A stretch of 64,000 nucleotides of DNA from an uncultured Bacteroidales bacterium (GCA_946415475.1 CAMKSQ010000001.1:62001-126000); one strand, 5' to 3'. Shown: positions 17,885-27,021, counted from the first letter of the stretch. The notes: a model not told the origin generated them from the sequence alone. Numbers and translations: made by a program.

Positions 17885-17892
17885 TATCTTTG
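17885..17892 (+). promoter_or_regulatory. -7 box of the fucosidase gene
   Basis: TATCTTTG, 38 nt before the ATG at 17931. No good -33 element is seen at 19-21 bp. Confidence 0.5.
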
Positions 17893-17930
17893 GAACAGAA
17901 AACTACGCTGCAAATCTAAGGTTTGTTCCC

Positions 17931-19247
17931 ATGCGAGTCTATGCCCTCATATTTTTGCTTCTGCTGACTGTGGCTTGCCAGCCCAAGCCCTACGGGCCCG
18001 TGCCTACGGAAGCGCAACTGCGGTGGCAACAGATGGAATACAACATGTTCGTGCACTTCGGTCCCAACACGTTCAGTGGGGTTGAATGGGGCAGCGGAGC
18101 GGAACCGGAGGATCTTTTCAACCCCACGGAGCTGGACTGCCGGCAGTGGGCTGCCACGGCACGGAACGCCGGCATGAAAGGCATCATCGTCACGGCCAAA
18201 CACCACGACGGCTTTTGCCTGTGGCCTTCCCAGACCAGCACGCACACGGTGGCGCAAAGCAGCTGGCGCAATGGGAAGGGCGATGTCCTCAAAGAACTGT
18301 CGGAGGCCTGCCGTGAGTATGGCCTGGGCTTCGGCGTGTATCTCTCGCCCTGGGACAGAAACCATCCTTTATATGGTACGCCTGCGTACAATGATTCATA
18401 CGTGGCCGCTCTCCAGGAAATCCATGATGGCCGATACGGTCCTGTCTTCGAGCATTGGTTCGATGGTGCCTGCGGAGAAGGTCCGACGGGCAAACTGCAG
18501 GTGTATGACTGGCCGACTTTCTTCGGAACTATGCGTCATCTGAGCCCGCAGACCATCCTTTTCAGTGACATCGGACCGGATTGTCGATGGGTGGGCAATG
18601 AGCAAGGCCGTGCCTCCGAGACTGCCTGGAGCCGCCTGGACACGGAAGGCTTCACCCCCGGCGCAGGCGCTCCACCCATAGATACGCTGCAGCGGGGCAA
18701 TGTGCACGGGACGGCGTGGGTGCCGGCAGAAACAGACGTTTCCATCCGTCCGGGCTGGTTCTGGCGGGAATCGGAGACGGCGCAGCTGAAATCGACAGAA
18801 GCCTTGTTTGACATATGGCTTACCAGCGTCGGACGGAATTCCGTTCTGCTATTAAACGTTCCTGCCGATACCCGTGGACGCATTCCTTCGGCCGATTCCC
18901 TCCGCCTGATGGAATTCCGCGCCCTGCGGGAACGGGTGTTCGGAAACGATCTGGCAAAGGGTGCCCGGCAGCGCCTGCGTGGCAATACCCTGGATATCCA
19001 ACTGCCGGAAGATCGGACCTTCAATCTGATAGAACTCCGGGAAGATATTTCGCTGGGACAGCGCATCTACTCCTTCCAGGTAGAGACGGAAGAGGACGGC
19101 AATTGGACCGTGCTGGCGGAGGGAACAACTATCGGCCATAAACGGATGCTTCCCGTTCCCGAGTGCAGCAGCAGTCATCTCCGCGTAAGCATCACGGGCG
19201 CATATGCTAAGCCGGTACTCTTAAACGCAGCCTTATATCGGCGATAG
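17931..19247 (+). CDS. GH29 alpha-L-fucosidase lipoprotein
   Basis: Exo-enzyme removing alpha-L-fucose from glycans, probably outside the cytoplasm: lipoprotein signal MRVYALIFLLLLTVAC with Cys16. 438 residues. The GH29 catalytic barrel covers about 25-340, with MFVHFGPNTF, the active-site TAKHHDGFCLWPS block, GFGVYLSPWD and HWFDGACGEGP, whose Asp is the expected nucleophile. The last ~100 residues form a beta-sandwich domain. There is no SusC/SusD pair beside it, so it is not part of a classical PUL here. It sits alone between inverted repeat copies A and B; copy B starts 1-2 nt after its stop. Confidence 0.92.
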   Translation: MRVYALIFLLLLTVACQPKPYGPVPTEAQLRWQQMEYNMFVHFGPNTFSGVEWGSGAEPEDLFNPTELDCRQWAATARNAGMKGIIVTAKHHDGFCLWPSQTSTHTVAQSSWRNGKGDVLKELSEACREYGLGFGVYLSPWDRNHPLYGTPAYNDSYVAALQEIHDGRYGPVFEHWFDGACGEGPTGKLQVYDWPTFFGTMRHLSPQTILFSDIGPDCRWVGNEQGRASETAWSRLDTEGFTPGAGAPPIDTLQRGNVHGTAWVPAETDVSIRPGWFWRESETAQLKSTEALFDIWLTSVGRNSVLLLNVPADTRGRIPSADSLRLMEFRALRERVFGNDLAKGARQRLRGNTLDIQLPEDRTFNLIELREDISLGQRIYSFQVETEEDGNWTVLAEGTTIGHKRMLPVPECSSSHLRVSITGAYAKPVLLNAALYRR

Positions 19248-19248
19248 T

Positions 19249-19371
19249 CCTGTTGCGTAACAAGCTATAAGACAGTCCATTAAACAACTGAACGGGACCC
19301 CAAACGGGCCCCGTTCAATCGTTTTATCGACACGTAATCAATCACTTACGTGCCAGGCGCGCAAAGCGCTA
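19249..19371 (-). repeat. RAYT-associated structured repeat, copy B
   Basis: Minus-strand copy with head TAGCGCTTTGCGCGCCTGG at 19371 and tail ending TGTTACGCAACAGGA. It fills the whole gap between the convergent fucosidase and HTH genes. Its TAG head is the stop codon of the HTH gene. Internal hairpins: CACGTAA/TTACGTG and TGAACGGG/CCCGTTCA. Confidence 0.88.
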
Positions 19372-19578
19372 TTGCTCTGACTGGAACTCCAGCAGGTCTC
19401 CCGGCTGGCAGTCCAGCGCTTTGCACAGGCTTTCCAAGGTGGACAATCGCACGGCCTTTGCCTTGCCGCACTTCAGGATAGAGAGATTGGCTGGCGTGAT
19501 GCCCACTTTCTGTGCCAGCTCGCCGGAGGACATTTTCCGGCGTGCCAGCATAACATCGATATTGGTGATGATGGGCAT
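19369..19578 (-). CDS. Small XRE-family HTH regulator
   Basis: 69-residue DNA-binding protein made of little more than one Cro/C1-type helix-turn-helix (MLARRKMSSGELAQKVGI, then ITPANLSILKCGKA), of the YozG-like group. Predicted cytosolic regulator; its target is unknown. The stop TAG coincides with the outer end of repeat copy B. It begins 6 nt after the flotillin gene, so it is probably the last gene of an NfeD-flotillin-HTH message. Confidence 0.85.
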   Translation of the reverse strand: MPIITNIDVMLARRKMSSGELAQKVGITPANLSILKCGKAKAVRLSTLESLCKALDCQPGDLLEFQSEQ

Positions 19579-19584
19579 AAGCGC

Positions 19585-20952
19585 TTACTCCTGAGCCGTT
19601 TGCTCGTCCGGTTTCTCAGCCTTTCCCTTCAGGTACGACGGCAGTTCCATACCGGCCATCTTGAACAGTTCGTCAAGCGGAGGTACGCTCTTCATCATAC
19701 CGGAAATGAAGTTGGAAGTGGCGGTTTTTCCGTCGGCGCCGTTGCCGGTATCCCAAACGGTTACCTTGTCGATATTGATGCCCTTGACAGCCTCTACCTG
19801 GGTCTTCACCAGTTCGGGCAGTTTGTCGGCAATCATCATGAGCACAGCCTTCTGGGCGTCGCCTTCCGCGGCAGTTACCAGGTTCTTGAAACCGTCGGCC
19901 TGCTTGGTGAGGATTTCCAGCATACCGCGGGCCTGGGCGTCCATTTTGGCGTAGATGGCGTCGGCTTCACCCTTTGCCTTGCGGCGGATCTGCTCGGCTT
20001 CTGCCTCGGCTTCGATGATTTTCTTTTCCTTGTCGATTTCGGCAGCAACCACGATGTTGGCCTTCTGCGTGGCTTCTTCACGGGCAGCACGGGCCAGTTC
20101 GGCGTCGCGCTCACTCTGATAGGCCTCCTCGAGGGCCTTGGCGGCCTGCACCTTTTCTGCCGCAACAGCCAGGCGGGTTGCCTCTGCCGTCTTCTGGCGG
20201 CGCAGGGCATCGGAATTGGCGATTTCGATCTTGGCGTTGTTTTCACCCTTCACGGCGTCCGCATCGGCGGCTGCCACGTTGATACGGGTGTCCTTATCGG
20301 CCATGGCCTTACCGGTTTCACCGTAACGGTTCTGCTCGGCCACGCTCTTTTTAGCATCGTTGATAGCTTTAGCTGCGGCTTCTTTACCCAGAGCCTCGAT
20401 ATAGCCGGATTCGTCACGGATATCGGTGACGTTCACGTTGATCAGGCGCAGGCCGATCTTGCGGAGTTCCGCCTCCACGTTGGTGGAAACGTTGGCCAGG
20501 AACTTGTCGCGGTCCGCGTTGATTTCCTCGATGTCCATGGTGGCGATCACCAGACGGAGCTGACCGAAGAGGATATCCGTGGCGATGTTCTGAATGCTGT
20601 CTACGCTAAGGCCCAACAGGCGCTCGGCGGCGTTGGTCATGCTCTCCGGCTCAGTGGAGATACCCACGGTGAAGCGGCAAGGGACATCGACGCGGATGTT
20701 CTGCTTGGACAGGGCGTTGGTAAGGTTGCATTCGATGGAGATGGGCTTGAGGTCCAGGTAAGCGTAGTCCTGGAAAACAGGCCAGATGAAGGCGGCACCG
20801 CCGTGTACGCACTTGGCAGAGGCCGTGCGACCGGTTTTACCGTAGATAACCAGGATTTTGTCCGAAGGACAGCGGCGATAGCGCCTGAGGATGGCCGTCA
20901 GCGTTACAAACAGCACGGCCACCAGAATGAGAATCAGGGTCAGTGTAGGCAT
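19585..20952 (-). CDS. Flotillin-like SPFH protein
   Basis: Membrane-scaffold protein of 455 residues: one N-terminal helix (MPTLTLILILVAVLFVTLTA), SPFH/band-7 domain to about residue 200, then a long Ala/Glu-rich coiled coil with repeated EAEAEA-type motifs (about 200-380), the hallmark of flotillins (FloT/YqiK). Flotillins gather in membrane microdomains and usually pair with an NfeD protein, as here (3 nt upstream). The C-terminal segment after the coil has KSVPPLDELFKMAG and an acidic tail. Confidence 0.92.
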   Translation of the reverse strand: MPTLTLILILVAVLFVTLTAILRRYRRCPSDKILVIYGKTGRTASAKCVHGGAAFIWPVFQDYAYLDLKPISIECNLTNALSKQNIRVDVPCRFTVGISTEPESMTNAAERLLGLSVDSIQNIATDILFGQLRLVIATMDIEEINADRDKFLANVSTNVEAELRKIGLRLINVNVTDIRDESGYIEALGKEAAAKAINDAKKSVAEQNRYGETGKAMADKDTRINVAAADADAVKGENNAKIEIANSDALRRQKTAEATRLAVAAEKVQAAKALEEAYQSERDAELARAAREEATQKANIVVAAEIDKEKKIIEAEAEAEQIRRKAKGEADAIYAKMDAQARGMLEILTKQADGFKNLVTAAEGDAQKAVLMMIADKLPELVKTQVEAVKGINIDKVTVWDTGNGADGKTATSNFISGMMKSVPPLDELFKMAGMELPSYLKGKAEKPDEQTAQE

Positions 20953-20955
20953 AAT

Positions 20956-21564
20956 TTATACGGTATATGAATTAATTTCTTCTACTAAAACGGTATTGGC
21001 GTCCAGAGCATCCACCACCCGGATGGGAGTGCCCGTTTTGAGGACGGTCTCACTCTCTGTGAGGGCGTCGTATTCGCGCACGCTGCCGGCAATGGTGATT
21101 TGCACCTTCCCGGAGCCACCGCGTGCGGCCGGAATGGTCAGATACACCTTTCCCTCGCAGCCCGCCGCCTGTTTTTGCACGTTGATGTTGCCGCTCTGCT
21201 GCATGGAGGAGAGCAACTTGAACAAGTACATGACGGCCATCACCAGCGCCACGCCGATGAGGGCGGAAACCAGAATGAGCAAAACCGGCGAGGAGATGCT
21301 GGCCTGCAGCAGGATGGCACTCCAGCCAAAGCCCAGACAGAAGTTCACAAAGTTGCGGAACGTGTACAGGTTGGCGCCGGTGTCGATGTTGGAGAGATCC
21401 GCCCCGTCCATGCTGGTATCTACGTCCACGTCGAAATTGGCGTCGGTATCCGCCCCGATAAAGGTGAGGATACTCTGGATGACAAATATCAGGGAGGCAG
21501 ACAGGGTAACCACCCACAGGATTTTCATAACAAGGCTGAGTTCAGCCCACCAGGTAGCAATCAT
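20956..21564 (-). CDS. NfeD-like membrane protein
   Basis: 202 residues. An N-terminal helix, an acidic Asp-rich loop (about 40-60), two further helices (about 75-120), then a C-terminal OB-like domain (about 130-200: GCEGKVYLTIPAARGGSGKV). This is the short NfeD form, without the ClpP-like protease domain. NfeD partners assist flotillins, and the two genes are 3 nt apart. Promoter at 21592-21621. Confidence 0.85.
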   Translation of the reverse strand: MIATWWAELSLVMKILWVVTLSASLIFVIQSILTFIGADTDANFDVDVDTSMDGADLSNIDTGANLYTFRNFVNFCLGFGWSAILLQASISSPVLLILVSALIGVALVMAVMYLFKLLSSMQQSGNINVQKQAAGCEGKVYLTIPAARGGSGKVQITIAGSVREYDALTESETVLKTGTPIRVVDALDANTVLVEEINSYTV

Positions 21565-21591
21565 AAGGCTTTAGTGTTTGGTTTGTTTTTG

Positions 21592-21621
21592 CAAATATAG
21601 TAAATAATTATCGAATTGCAA
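21592..21621 (-). promoter_or_regulatory. Promoter of the NfeD-flotillin-HTH unit
   Basis: Minus strand: -33 TTG (21619-21621), 19 bp spacer, -7 TATATTTG (21592-21599). Confidence 0.72.
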
Positions 21622-21679
21622 TAAAAATTTAAAAAATTTGTACGCTGGTCTTATTACCCAGTTCTTTCCGACAGATGTG

Positions 21680-21801
21680 CCGTGTTACATGACTCGCTGA
21701 GTATGCGCCGATTAAATGATTGGACGGGGTCCCAAGCGGGCCCCGTCCAATGTACTAAAGTGCTAATAGGCAGCAAGTTGCGCACCAGGCGCAAACCGCT
21801 A
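21680..21801 (-). repeat. RAYT-associated structured repeat, copy C
   Basis: Head TAGCGGTTTGCGCCTGG at 21801, whose TAG is the stop codon of the esterase gene. The core hairpin is TTGGACGGGG-CCC / GGG-CCCCGTCCAA. Relative to copy B both arms changed (GAAC/GTTC to GGAC/GTCC), keeping the pairing. The tail is more diverged. Confidence 0.78.
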
Positions 21802-22605
21802 CAACGCCTCGCCGAAGAATTTCAGGTGGAGCGGAAGTACCCAGGTCCAGTAAGTCCAAGTGTGGGCTTCCGGAGAATAGAGCACCACGTACTTGTGTCC
21901 CGAGTCCTTGAGGGCGGCGACGAATTCCTCCGTGGCAGGCAGGAATTTGTCCTGGAGACCGCAGGAGACCACAATGAGTTTGGGGGCATCGCCACAGATT
22001 TCCTTGATACGTCCCAGGCGGTTAACGGCCGACTGCGCCGCCACCACCGGGTCCTCGATATCCTCGACTCCCAGGATGGCGGGAATGATCTGCCGGGAGC
22101 CGCCGGAATGATGCAGGGCCAGGATACCGCTCATGGAGCCGGCACCGCGGAAACGTTCAGGATGGTCCAGGAACAGGTTCATGGCACCATGGCCACCCAT
22201 CGACAAGCCGTCAATGAACGTCTTTTCCGGCGCAAAACCATAGCGGGCATCCAGCAAGGGCCAGCACTCCTCCCAGAAGAAGCTGCGCCACTGCATGTTT
22301 TCCGGATTGGCGTCGTTCAGGTACCAACTCTTGTAAAAGCCGTCCGGACAGACGATGCGGAAACCGGTGGCGTCGCACACGGCCTGCAGGTCCATGTGGC
22401 GGCCCCAGTCGGCATAACAGCCGCTGTAGCCGTGCAACAAGAAGAGCGTAGGCAGTTCCCGGGCCATGATTTGCGAGGTCGGTGAGTAGACCAGCACGGA
22501 GTCATTGCAATGCAGGTGCTCGGAAGAGAAAACCACCAGCTCCTGGGCTTTTAACGGCAGCAGCCCCAGCATGAGGGCTGCTACCAGTGTGAATAAACGT
22601 TTCAT
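21799..22605 (-). CDS. Secreted esterase, FrmB/esterase-D family
   Basis: 268 residues with an N-terminal Sec signal (MKRLFTLVAALMLGLLPLKAQ) and an alpha/beta-hydrolase domain of the PF00756 type. Visible catalytic set: nucleophile Ser in DGLSMGGHGAM, Asp in VVSCGLQDKF, His in SPEAHTWTYW; LFLLHGYSG is the oxyanion-side strand. Relatives include feruloyl and acetyl-xylan esterases and S-formylglutathione hydrolase; the substrate cannot be told. The ATG at 22605 is preferred; the upstream ATG at 22620 would overlap the protease stop and lengthen the signal peptide. Stop codon supplied by repeat copy C. Confidence 0.82.
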   Translation of the reverse strand: MKRLFTLVAALMLGLLPLKAQELVVFSSEHLHCNDSVLVYSPTSQIMARELPTLFLLHGYSGCYADWGRHMDLQAVCDATGFRIVCPDGFYKSWYLNDANPENMQWRSFFWEECWPLLDARYGFAPEKTFIDGLSMGGHGAMNLFLDHPERFRGAGSMSGILALHHSGGSRQIIPAILGVEDIEDPVVAAQSAVNRLGRIKEICGDAPKLIVVSCGLQDKFLPATEEFVAALKDSGHKYVVLYSPEAHTWTYWTWVLPLHLKFFGEAL

Positions 22606-22609
22606 ACGA

Positions 22610-25495
22610 TTAATAGCCAAAGATTTCTTCCAGGGATACCTGCTTCACGGGACCCAGGGTCTTGAGGAAGTCCATATCCAGATCCTTGGTGTCGCCCAGG
22701 ATGGCATAATGATAGGTCCGGCCCTTGATCCACTTGGCGTGGGTGGCGCGGAGGTCATCCATCGTCAGGGCGTCCACTTTCTCGAAAATCTGCTTCTCAC
22801 GCGGCTCAGTGAGCCCCAGTTCCTTGGCGTTCAGATAGCTGTAGAGGACACGCTCGCCCATTACGCGCTGGGTGCGGAGTTTTCCAAGGATGGCAGCCTT
22901 GGCGATTTCCAGGTTCTCGGGAGCTTCCTGCAGGGTTTCGATAATCTCGTCAAAGCCTTCGCAGGCCTTCTTGAGTTTGTCGTTCTGCGAGGCGATATAG
23001 GCCCGGAAGGAATAAGTGTCATCCGTAAAGGCAGGGTCCGACAGACGGGCACCGGCGCCATAGGCCAGGGCACGGGATTCGCGCATTTCCTGGAACACGA
23101 TGGCGTTCATACCGCCGCCGTAATACTCGTTGAAGAGCTCGATGGCCGGATCTTCCGAAAGATCCAGCTTCTCTCCCCTATCCGAATACTGCACGTAGTT
23201 GAACTGACGGGCATCGTAATGGGCTATAATCACCTCCTTGGACGGGGTGAGCTGCTTGATGGCATGCGTCTTCACCAGCGGCTGCAGATTCTCCGCAGGA
23301 TGGACTTTCTCCAGCATTGCCTTCACCTCTTCCAGCGAAGCGGGACCATAATAAAGAATGGTGTGCTGCTTGCCCAGCAGTTTCTCACCCGCGCCAAGCA
23401 CCTGGGCCGATGTCAGGGCCTGGAGCTGCTTGTTGTTGAGCGTACCGGCTTTGATATAGTCGGGACCATAGGTCAGATAGGTCTGCAGGGCGCTGCTGCA
23501 GGCGCGCTGGTTCTTCTTGGCATCGGCCCGGGCGCGCAGCAGGTCCGCCTTCAGTTCTTCCAGAACGGCATCGTCCGGCTGGACGTTCCGCAGTTGATAC
23601 GCATAGGTCTCCATGGCATCGGCCAGGTTCTCGCTGAGGCCGGAAACGGAGATGACGGTGGTGTTGCCGCCCACGCGGAAGGCCTGCGAGCAAGCCAGGC
23701 TGTACATGCGCGTAGAGAAGTCATCCAGGCTGTATTTCTCCGAGCCCAGATAGCCCAGATAGTCAGAGGTGACTTCCAGCACAGGGTCGTTATCCGAGCC
23801 ACAGTCATAACGGAAGCTCAGCGTGGCGATATCATTCTGCACATTCTTCTTGTACAGCAGCGGCAGGCCCTTGAACTCGCTCACGGTCATGTCCTTTTCG
23901 AAATCGACAAAAACAGGGTCGATGGGAGCAGGTTCGGAAGCGGCAATCTCCGCCAGGAAGGCGCTCTGCTTGTCCCGGTTGGTGGCGATGGGCGTAATCT
24001 TGGGCGCGTCGATCTTCTTGATGCTCTTGTCCTCACCCAGGTGCTTGAACACCACGGCGTAGCTCTCCGGTTTCAGGTAGGTGTTGGCCCATGCGACGAC
24101 ATCGTCCTTGGTAATTTTGCCGATGCGGTCCAGCTTGCCCACTTCCCATTCCCAGGAGGTGCCGTTGATGAAGGAGTTCATGAACTGGGATACGCGGGAA
24201 CGGTTGGACACCAGCCCCTGCATATGCTGCAGCTTGTAATTGGCCTTGGCAGCCTCCACCAGTTCTTCGGAGAATTCACCCTTGCGCAGTTTCTCCACCT
24301 CTCCAAGAATGAGGTCCAGCACCTGCTGCAGGCTCTGCCCCTCCTTGGGCATGGCTTCCGCCAGCATGAGACCCCAGTCAGAACGATTGTACGGGAAGAA
24401 ACCGCCGCCCAGGAAGGCCTGCGTATTCACCAGGTCCAGGTCCACCAGACCGGCATTGCCGTTATACAGTACGGAACTCACGATTTCGGACAGTTCGCTC
24501 TCCGGGAAACTTGCCCCGGGAGTACGCCAGCCCAGCATGACGAACTCAGCGTCATAACCGTACACATCCTTCACCTTGGGAGCGGCGATGGGGTCTTCGG
24601 CCGGAATGCTGCGCTCCGGAAGGGCCGGATTGGGTTTCCACGCGCCGAAATATTTTTCGATGGTCTTCACCATCTGGTCCGGGTCGAAGTCGCCGGAGAG
24701 GCAGATGGCCACGTTGTTGGGTACGTAGTACGTATCTTTCTGATAACGAATGGCTTTAAGCGAAGGATTCTTCAGGTGATCCTGCGTGCCGATCACCGTT
24801 TGCGTACCGTAGGGATGGTGCACAAAGAGCATGCTGTCCAGGGCGTCGATCGCCTTTTCGCTGTCATCCGTGAGGCCCATGTTCTTCTCCTCATACACCG
24901 CCTCCAGTTCCGTGTGGAAACCACGGAATACGCAGTTCATGAAACGATCGGCCTGAATTTTGGCCCAGTTCTCCACCTGATTGGAGGGAATTTCCTCCAC
25001 GTAGCAGGTTACGTCGTTGCTGGTGAACGCATTGGAGCCTTCCGAGCCGATGATGCTCATGAGTTTGTCGTACTCATTGGCGATGGCAATCTTGGAGGCC
25101 TCCTGGCTCACTTCGTCAATCTGACGGTACAGGGCATCGCGCTCGGCCGGGTCCGTAAGGGTGCGATACACCTCATACAGGCTGTCGATTTGGGCCAGAA
25201 GCGGTTTTTCCGCCTCATAGTCCTGCGTGCCGAACTGCTCCGTTCCCTTGAACATCATGTGCTCCAGGTAGTGGGCCAGACCGGTGTTGTCGGCCGGGTC
25301 ATCCTTACCGCCGGCATGGACGGCAATGTAAGTCTGGATGCGGGGCTCATCCTTATTCACAGTCATGTACACCTTGAGCCCGTTGTCAAGCGTGTAAATT
25401 TTGGCCTGCAGCGGGTCCCCCTTCACGCTCTCATACCGCGGACCGCAAGCCACGGCCGCCAGGGCCGCCAGCACAAAAAGGAAAATTTTTCTCAT
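22610..25495 (-). CDS. M16-family zinc protease (double-domain, lipoprotein)
   Basis: 961-residue clamshell peptidase with two M16 halves. The N-terminal half has the inverted zinc motif HYLEH at residues 75-79 and the third ligand region ELEAVYEEKN about 75 residues on. The C-terminal half lacks the motif, as normal. Lipoprotein signal MRKIFLFVLAALAAVAC, so it should sit on a membrane and face the periplasm or the surface. Family members degrade small peptides or presequences (pitrilysin, PqqL). It is followed closely by the esterase gene. Confidence 0.93.
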   Translation of the reverse strand: MRKIFLFVLAALAAVACGPRYESVKGDPLQAKIYTLDNGLKVYMTVNKDEPRIQTYIAVHAGGKDDPADNTGLAHYLEHMMFKGTEQFGTQDYEAEKPLLAQIDSLYEVYRTLTDPAERDALYRQIDEVSQEASKIAIANEYDKLMSIIGSEGSNAFTSNDVTCYVEEIPSNQVENWAKIQADRFMNCVFRGFHTELEAVYEEKNMGLTDDSEKAIDALDSMLFVHHPYGTQTVIGTQDHLKNPSLKAIRYQKDTYYVPNNVAICLSGDFDPDQMVKTIEKYFGAWKPNPALPERSIPAEDPIAAPKVKDVYGYDAEFVMLGWRTPGASFPESELSEIVSSVLYNGNAGLVDLDLVNTQAFLGGGFFPYNRSDWGLMLAEAMPKEGQSLQQVLDLILGEVEKLRKGEFSEELVEAAKANYKLQHMQGLVSNRSRVSQFMNSFINGTSWEWEVGKLDRIGKITKDDVVAWANTYLKPESYAVVFKHLGEDKSIKKIDAPKITPIATNRDKQSAFLAEIAASEPAPIDPVFVDFEKDMTVSEFKGLPLLYKKNVQNDIATLSFRYDCGSDNDPVLEVTSDYLGYLGSEKYSLDDFSTRMYSLACSQAFRVGGNTTVISVSGLSENLADAMETYAYQLRNVQPDDAVLEELKADLLRARADAKKNQRACSSALQTYLTYGPDYIKAGTLNNKQLQALTSAQVLGAGEKLLGKQHTILYYGPASLEEVKAMLEKVHPAENLQPLVKTHAIKQLTPSKEVIIAHYDARQFNYVQYSDRGEKLDLSEDPAIELFNEYYGGGMNAIVFQEMRESRALAYGAGARLSDPAFTDDTYSFRAYIASQNDKLKKACEGFDEIIETLQEAPENLEIAKAAILGKLRTQRVMGERVLYSYLNAKELGLTEPREKQIFEKVDALTMDDLRATHAKWIKGRTYHYAILGDTKDLDMDFLKTLGPVKQVSLEEIFGY

Positions 25496-25568
25496 AGACT
25501 TATAGATTTACTTATGAACTAACGAATAACTACCTAGACATAAACTTTACAAAAATACATAAAAATAG

Positions 25569-25576
25569 TATCTTTG
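25569..25576 (+). promoter_or_regulatory. -7 box of the tyrS operon
   Basis: TATCTTTG. A weak -33-like TTTA lies about 20 bp upstream. The transcript would carry a leader of about 155 nt. Confidence 0.55.
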
Positions 25577-25588
25577 CACAATATTTCT

Positions 25589-25648
25589 CCTCCGATTTTT
25601 GGAATCGGAGGCCGTAGGCCGACAAAGTCCCTTCCCCGAGGGAAGGGA
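25589..25648 (+). repeat. Two strong hairpins in the tyrS leader
   Basis: Hairpin 1: CCTCCGATT / AATCGGAGG (25589-25597, 25603-25611) with a 5 nt loop. Hairpin 2: TCCCTTCCC / GGGAAGGGA (25628-25648) followed by TTTAGGGAAAGGGT. The second resembles dispersed palindromic repeats seen in Bacteroidota. No T-box specifier or antiterminator motif was recognised. Confidence 0.6.
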
Positions 25649-25734
25649 TTTAGGGAAAGGGTAACGTGGGCGATTTAGGAGCGCCGGCTTGTGCGGGTAT
25701 TGTGATGAGACTGAATAACAGATAAGATTTATAT

Positions 25735-27021
25735 ATGAAGAATTTCGTAGAAGAGTTACGCTGGCGCGGCATGATTCAGGATATCATGCCCGGAACGGAA
25801 GAGAAACTGATGGAAGGCCCGCAGGCGGCCTACGTGGGCATTGACCCCACGGCCGATTCCCTGCACATCGGCCACCTGGTAAGCGTTATGATACTCAAGC
25901 ATTTCCAGAGCTGCGGTCACAAGCCTTACGCCCTGGTAGGCGGTGCAACCGGCATGATCGGCGACCCCTCCATGAAAAGCGCAGAGCGCAATCTCCTGGA
26001 CGAGGTCACCCTCAACCACAACGTGGCCTGCCTCAAGGCCCAGCTGGCCCGCTTCCTGGACTTTGAATCGGACGCCCCCAACAAGGCGGAACTGGTGAAC
26101 AACTATGACTGGATGAAGGACTACAGCTTCATCAACTTCATCCGCGACATCGGCAAGCATATCACCGTCAACTACATGATGGCCAAGGATTCCGTGAAAA
26201 AGCGCCTCTCCCGCGACAGTTCGGAAGGCATGTCCTTCACCGAATTCAGCTACCAGCTCATGCAGGGCTATGACTTCTACTGGCTGTGGAAGAACAAGGG
26301 CTGCGTGCTGCAGCTGGGCGGCTCCGACCAATGGGGCAATATCACCACCGGTACGGAACTTATCCGCCGCATGGACGGCGGCACCGCCTTCGCCCTCACC
26401 TGCCCGCTCATCCGCAAGGCCGATGGTACCAAGTTCGGTAAAACGGAGAAAGGCAACATCTGGCTGGATGCAGAGCGCACCTCGCCTTACGAATTCTACC
26501 AGTTCTGGCTCAATGTAGCGGACGATGACGCAGAGCGTTACATCAAAATTTTCACCCTGCTGGACCGTCCCACCATCGAAAGCCTCATCGAGGAGCACCG
26601 TCAGGATCCCGGCCAGCGCAAACTGCAGAAGGTCCTGGCCAAGGAGGTCACCATCATGTGCCACGGGCAGGAAGCCTATGACAACGCCCTCGCCGCTTCC
26701 CAGATGCTCTTCGGCGGTAACTCGGAAGCCCTGAAAAAGCTGGACGAGCGCACCTTCCTGGCCGTTTTCGGCGACGTTCCTTCTTTTGACATCGACAAAA
26801 CGGAACTCCCCTGCAACATCCTGGACCTGCTGGCCGTCAAGACCGCCATCCTCCCCTCCAAGGGCGAGGCCCGCAAGATGGTGCAAGGCAACGGCATCGC
26901 CATCAACAAGGACAAGGTGACGGACATCAATGCCGATGTTACGGAGGCCGATATTGTGAACGGTCACTACATCCTGGCCCAGAAGGGCAAGAAGAACTAT
27001 TTCATTATCAACGTTAAATAA
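25735..27021 (+). CDS. tyrS: Tyrosyl-tRNA synthetase
   Basis: Charges tRNA-Tyr. 428 residues: class Ic Rossmann domain with the HIGH motif as [11 protein letters not shown], tyrosine-pocket residues in [14 protein letters not shown]-like KFGKTE, and a C-terminal S4 RNA-binding domain (about 360-428: [16 protein letters not shown]). First gene of a rightward run with rbfA (start at the tyrS stop) and the LolE-like permease. The 5' leader carries two hairpins. Confidence 0.97.
   Translation: MKNFVEELRWRGMIQDIMPGTEEKLMEGPQAAYVGIDPTADSLHIGHLVSVMILKHFQSCGHKPYALVGGATGMIGDPSMKSAERNLLDEVTLNHNVACLKAQLARFLDFESDAPNKAELVNNYDWMKDYSFINFIRDIGKHITVNYMMAKDSVKKRLSRDSSEGMSFTEFSYQLMQGYDFYWLWKNKGCVLQLGGSDQWGNITTGTELIRRMDGGTAFALTCPLIRKADGTKFGKTEKGNIWLDAERTSPYEFYQFWLNVADDDAERYIKIFTLLDRPTIESLIEEHRQDPGQRKLQKVLAKEVTIMCHGQEAYDNALAASQMLFGGNSEALKKLDERTFLAVFGDVPSFDIDKTELPCNILDLLAVKTAILPSKGEARKMVQGNGIAINKDKVTDINADVTEADIVNGHYILAQKGKKNYFIINVK

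Noticed and set aside
17674..19371. Composite IS transposon carrying the fucosidase
   Set aside because: The flanking repeats are non-coding, and the only transposase lies outside them next to copy D/A; a REP/RAYT explanation is simpler.
22505..25522. 1000-codon plus-strand frame opposite the M16 protease
   Set aside because: Shadow of the protease gene; low-complexity His/Gln/Gly/Val composition without motifs.
25577..25734. T-box riboswitch upstream of tyrS
   Set aside because: No T-box consensus, specifier loop or antiterminator/terminator pair was seen; T-boxes are not expected in Bacteroidota.
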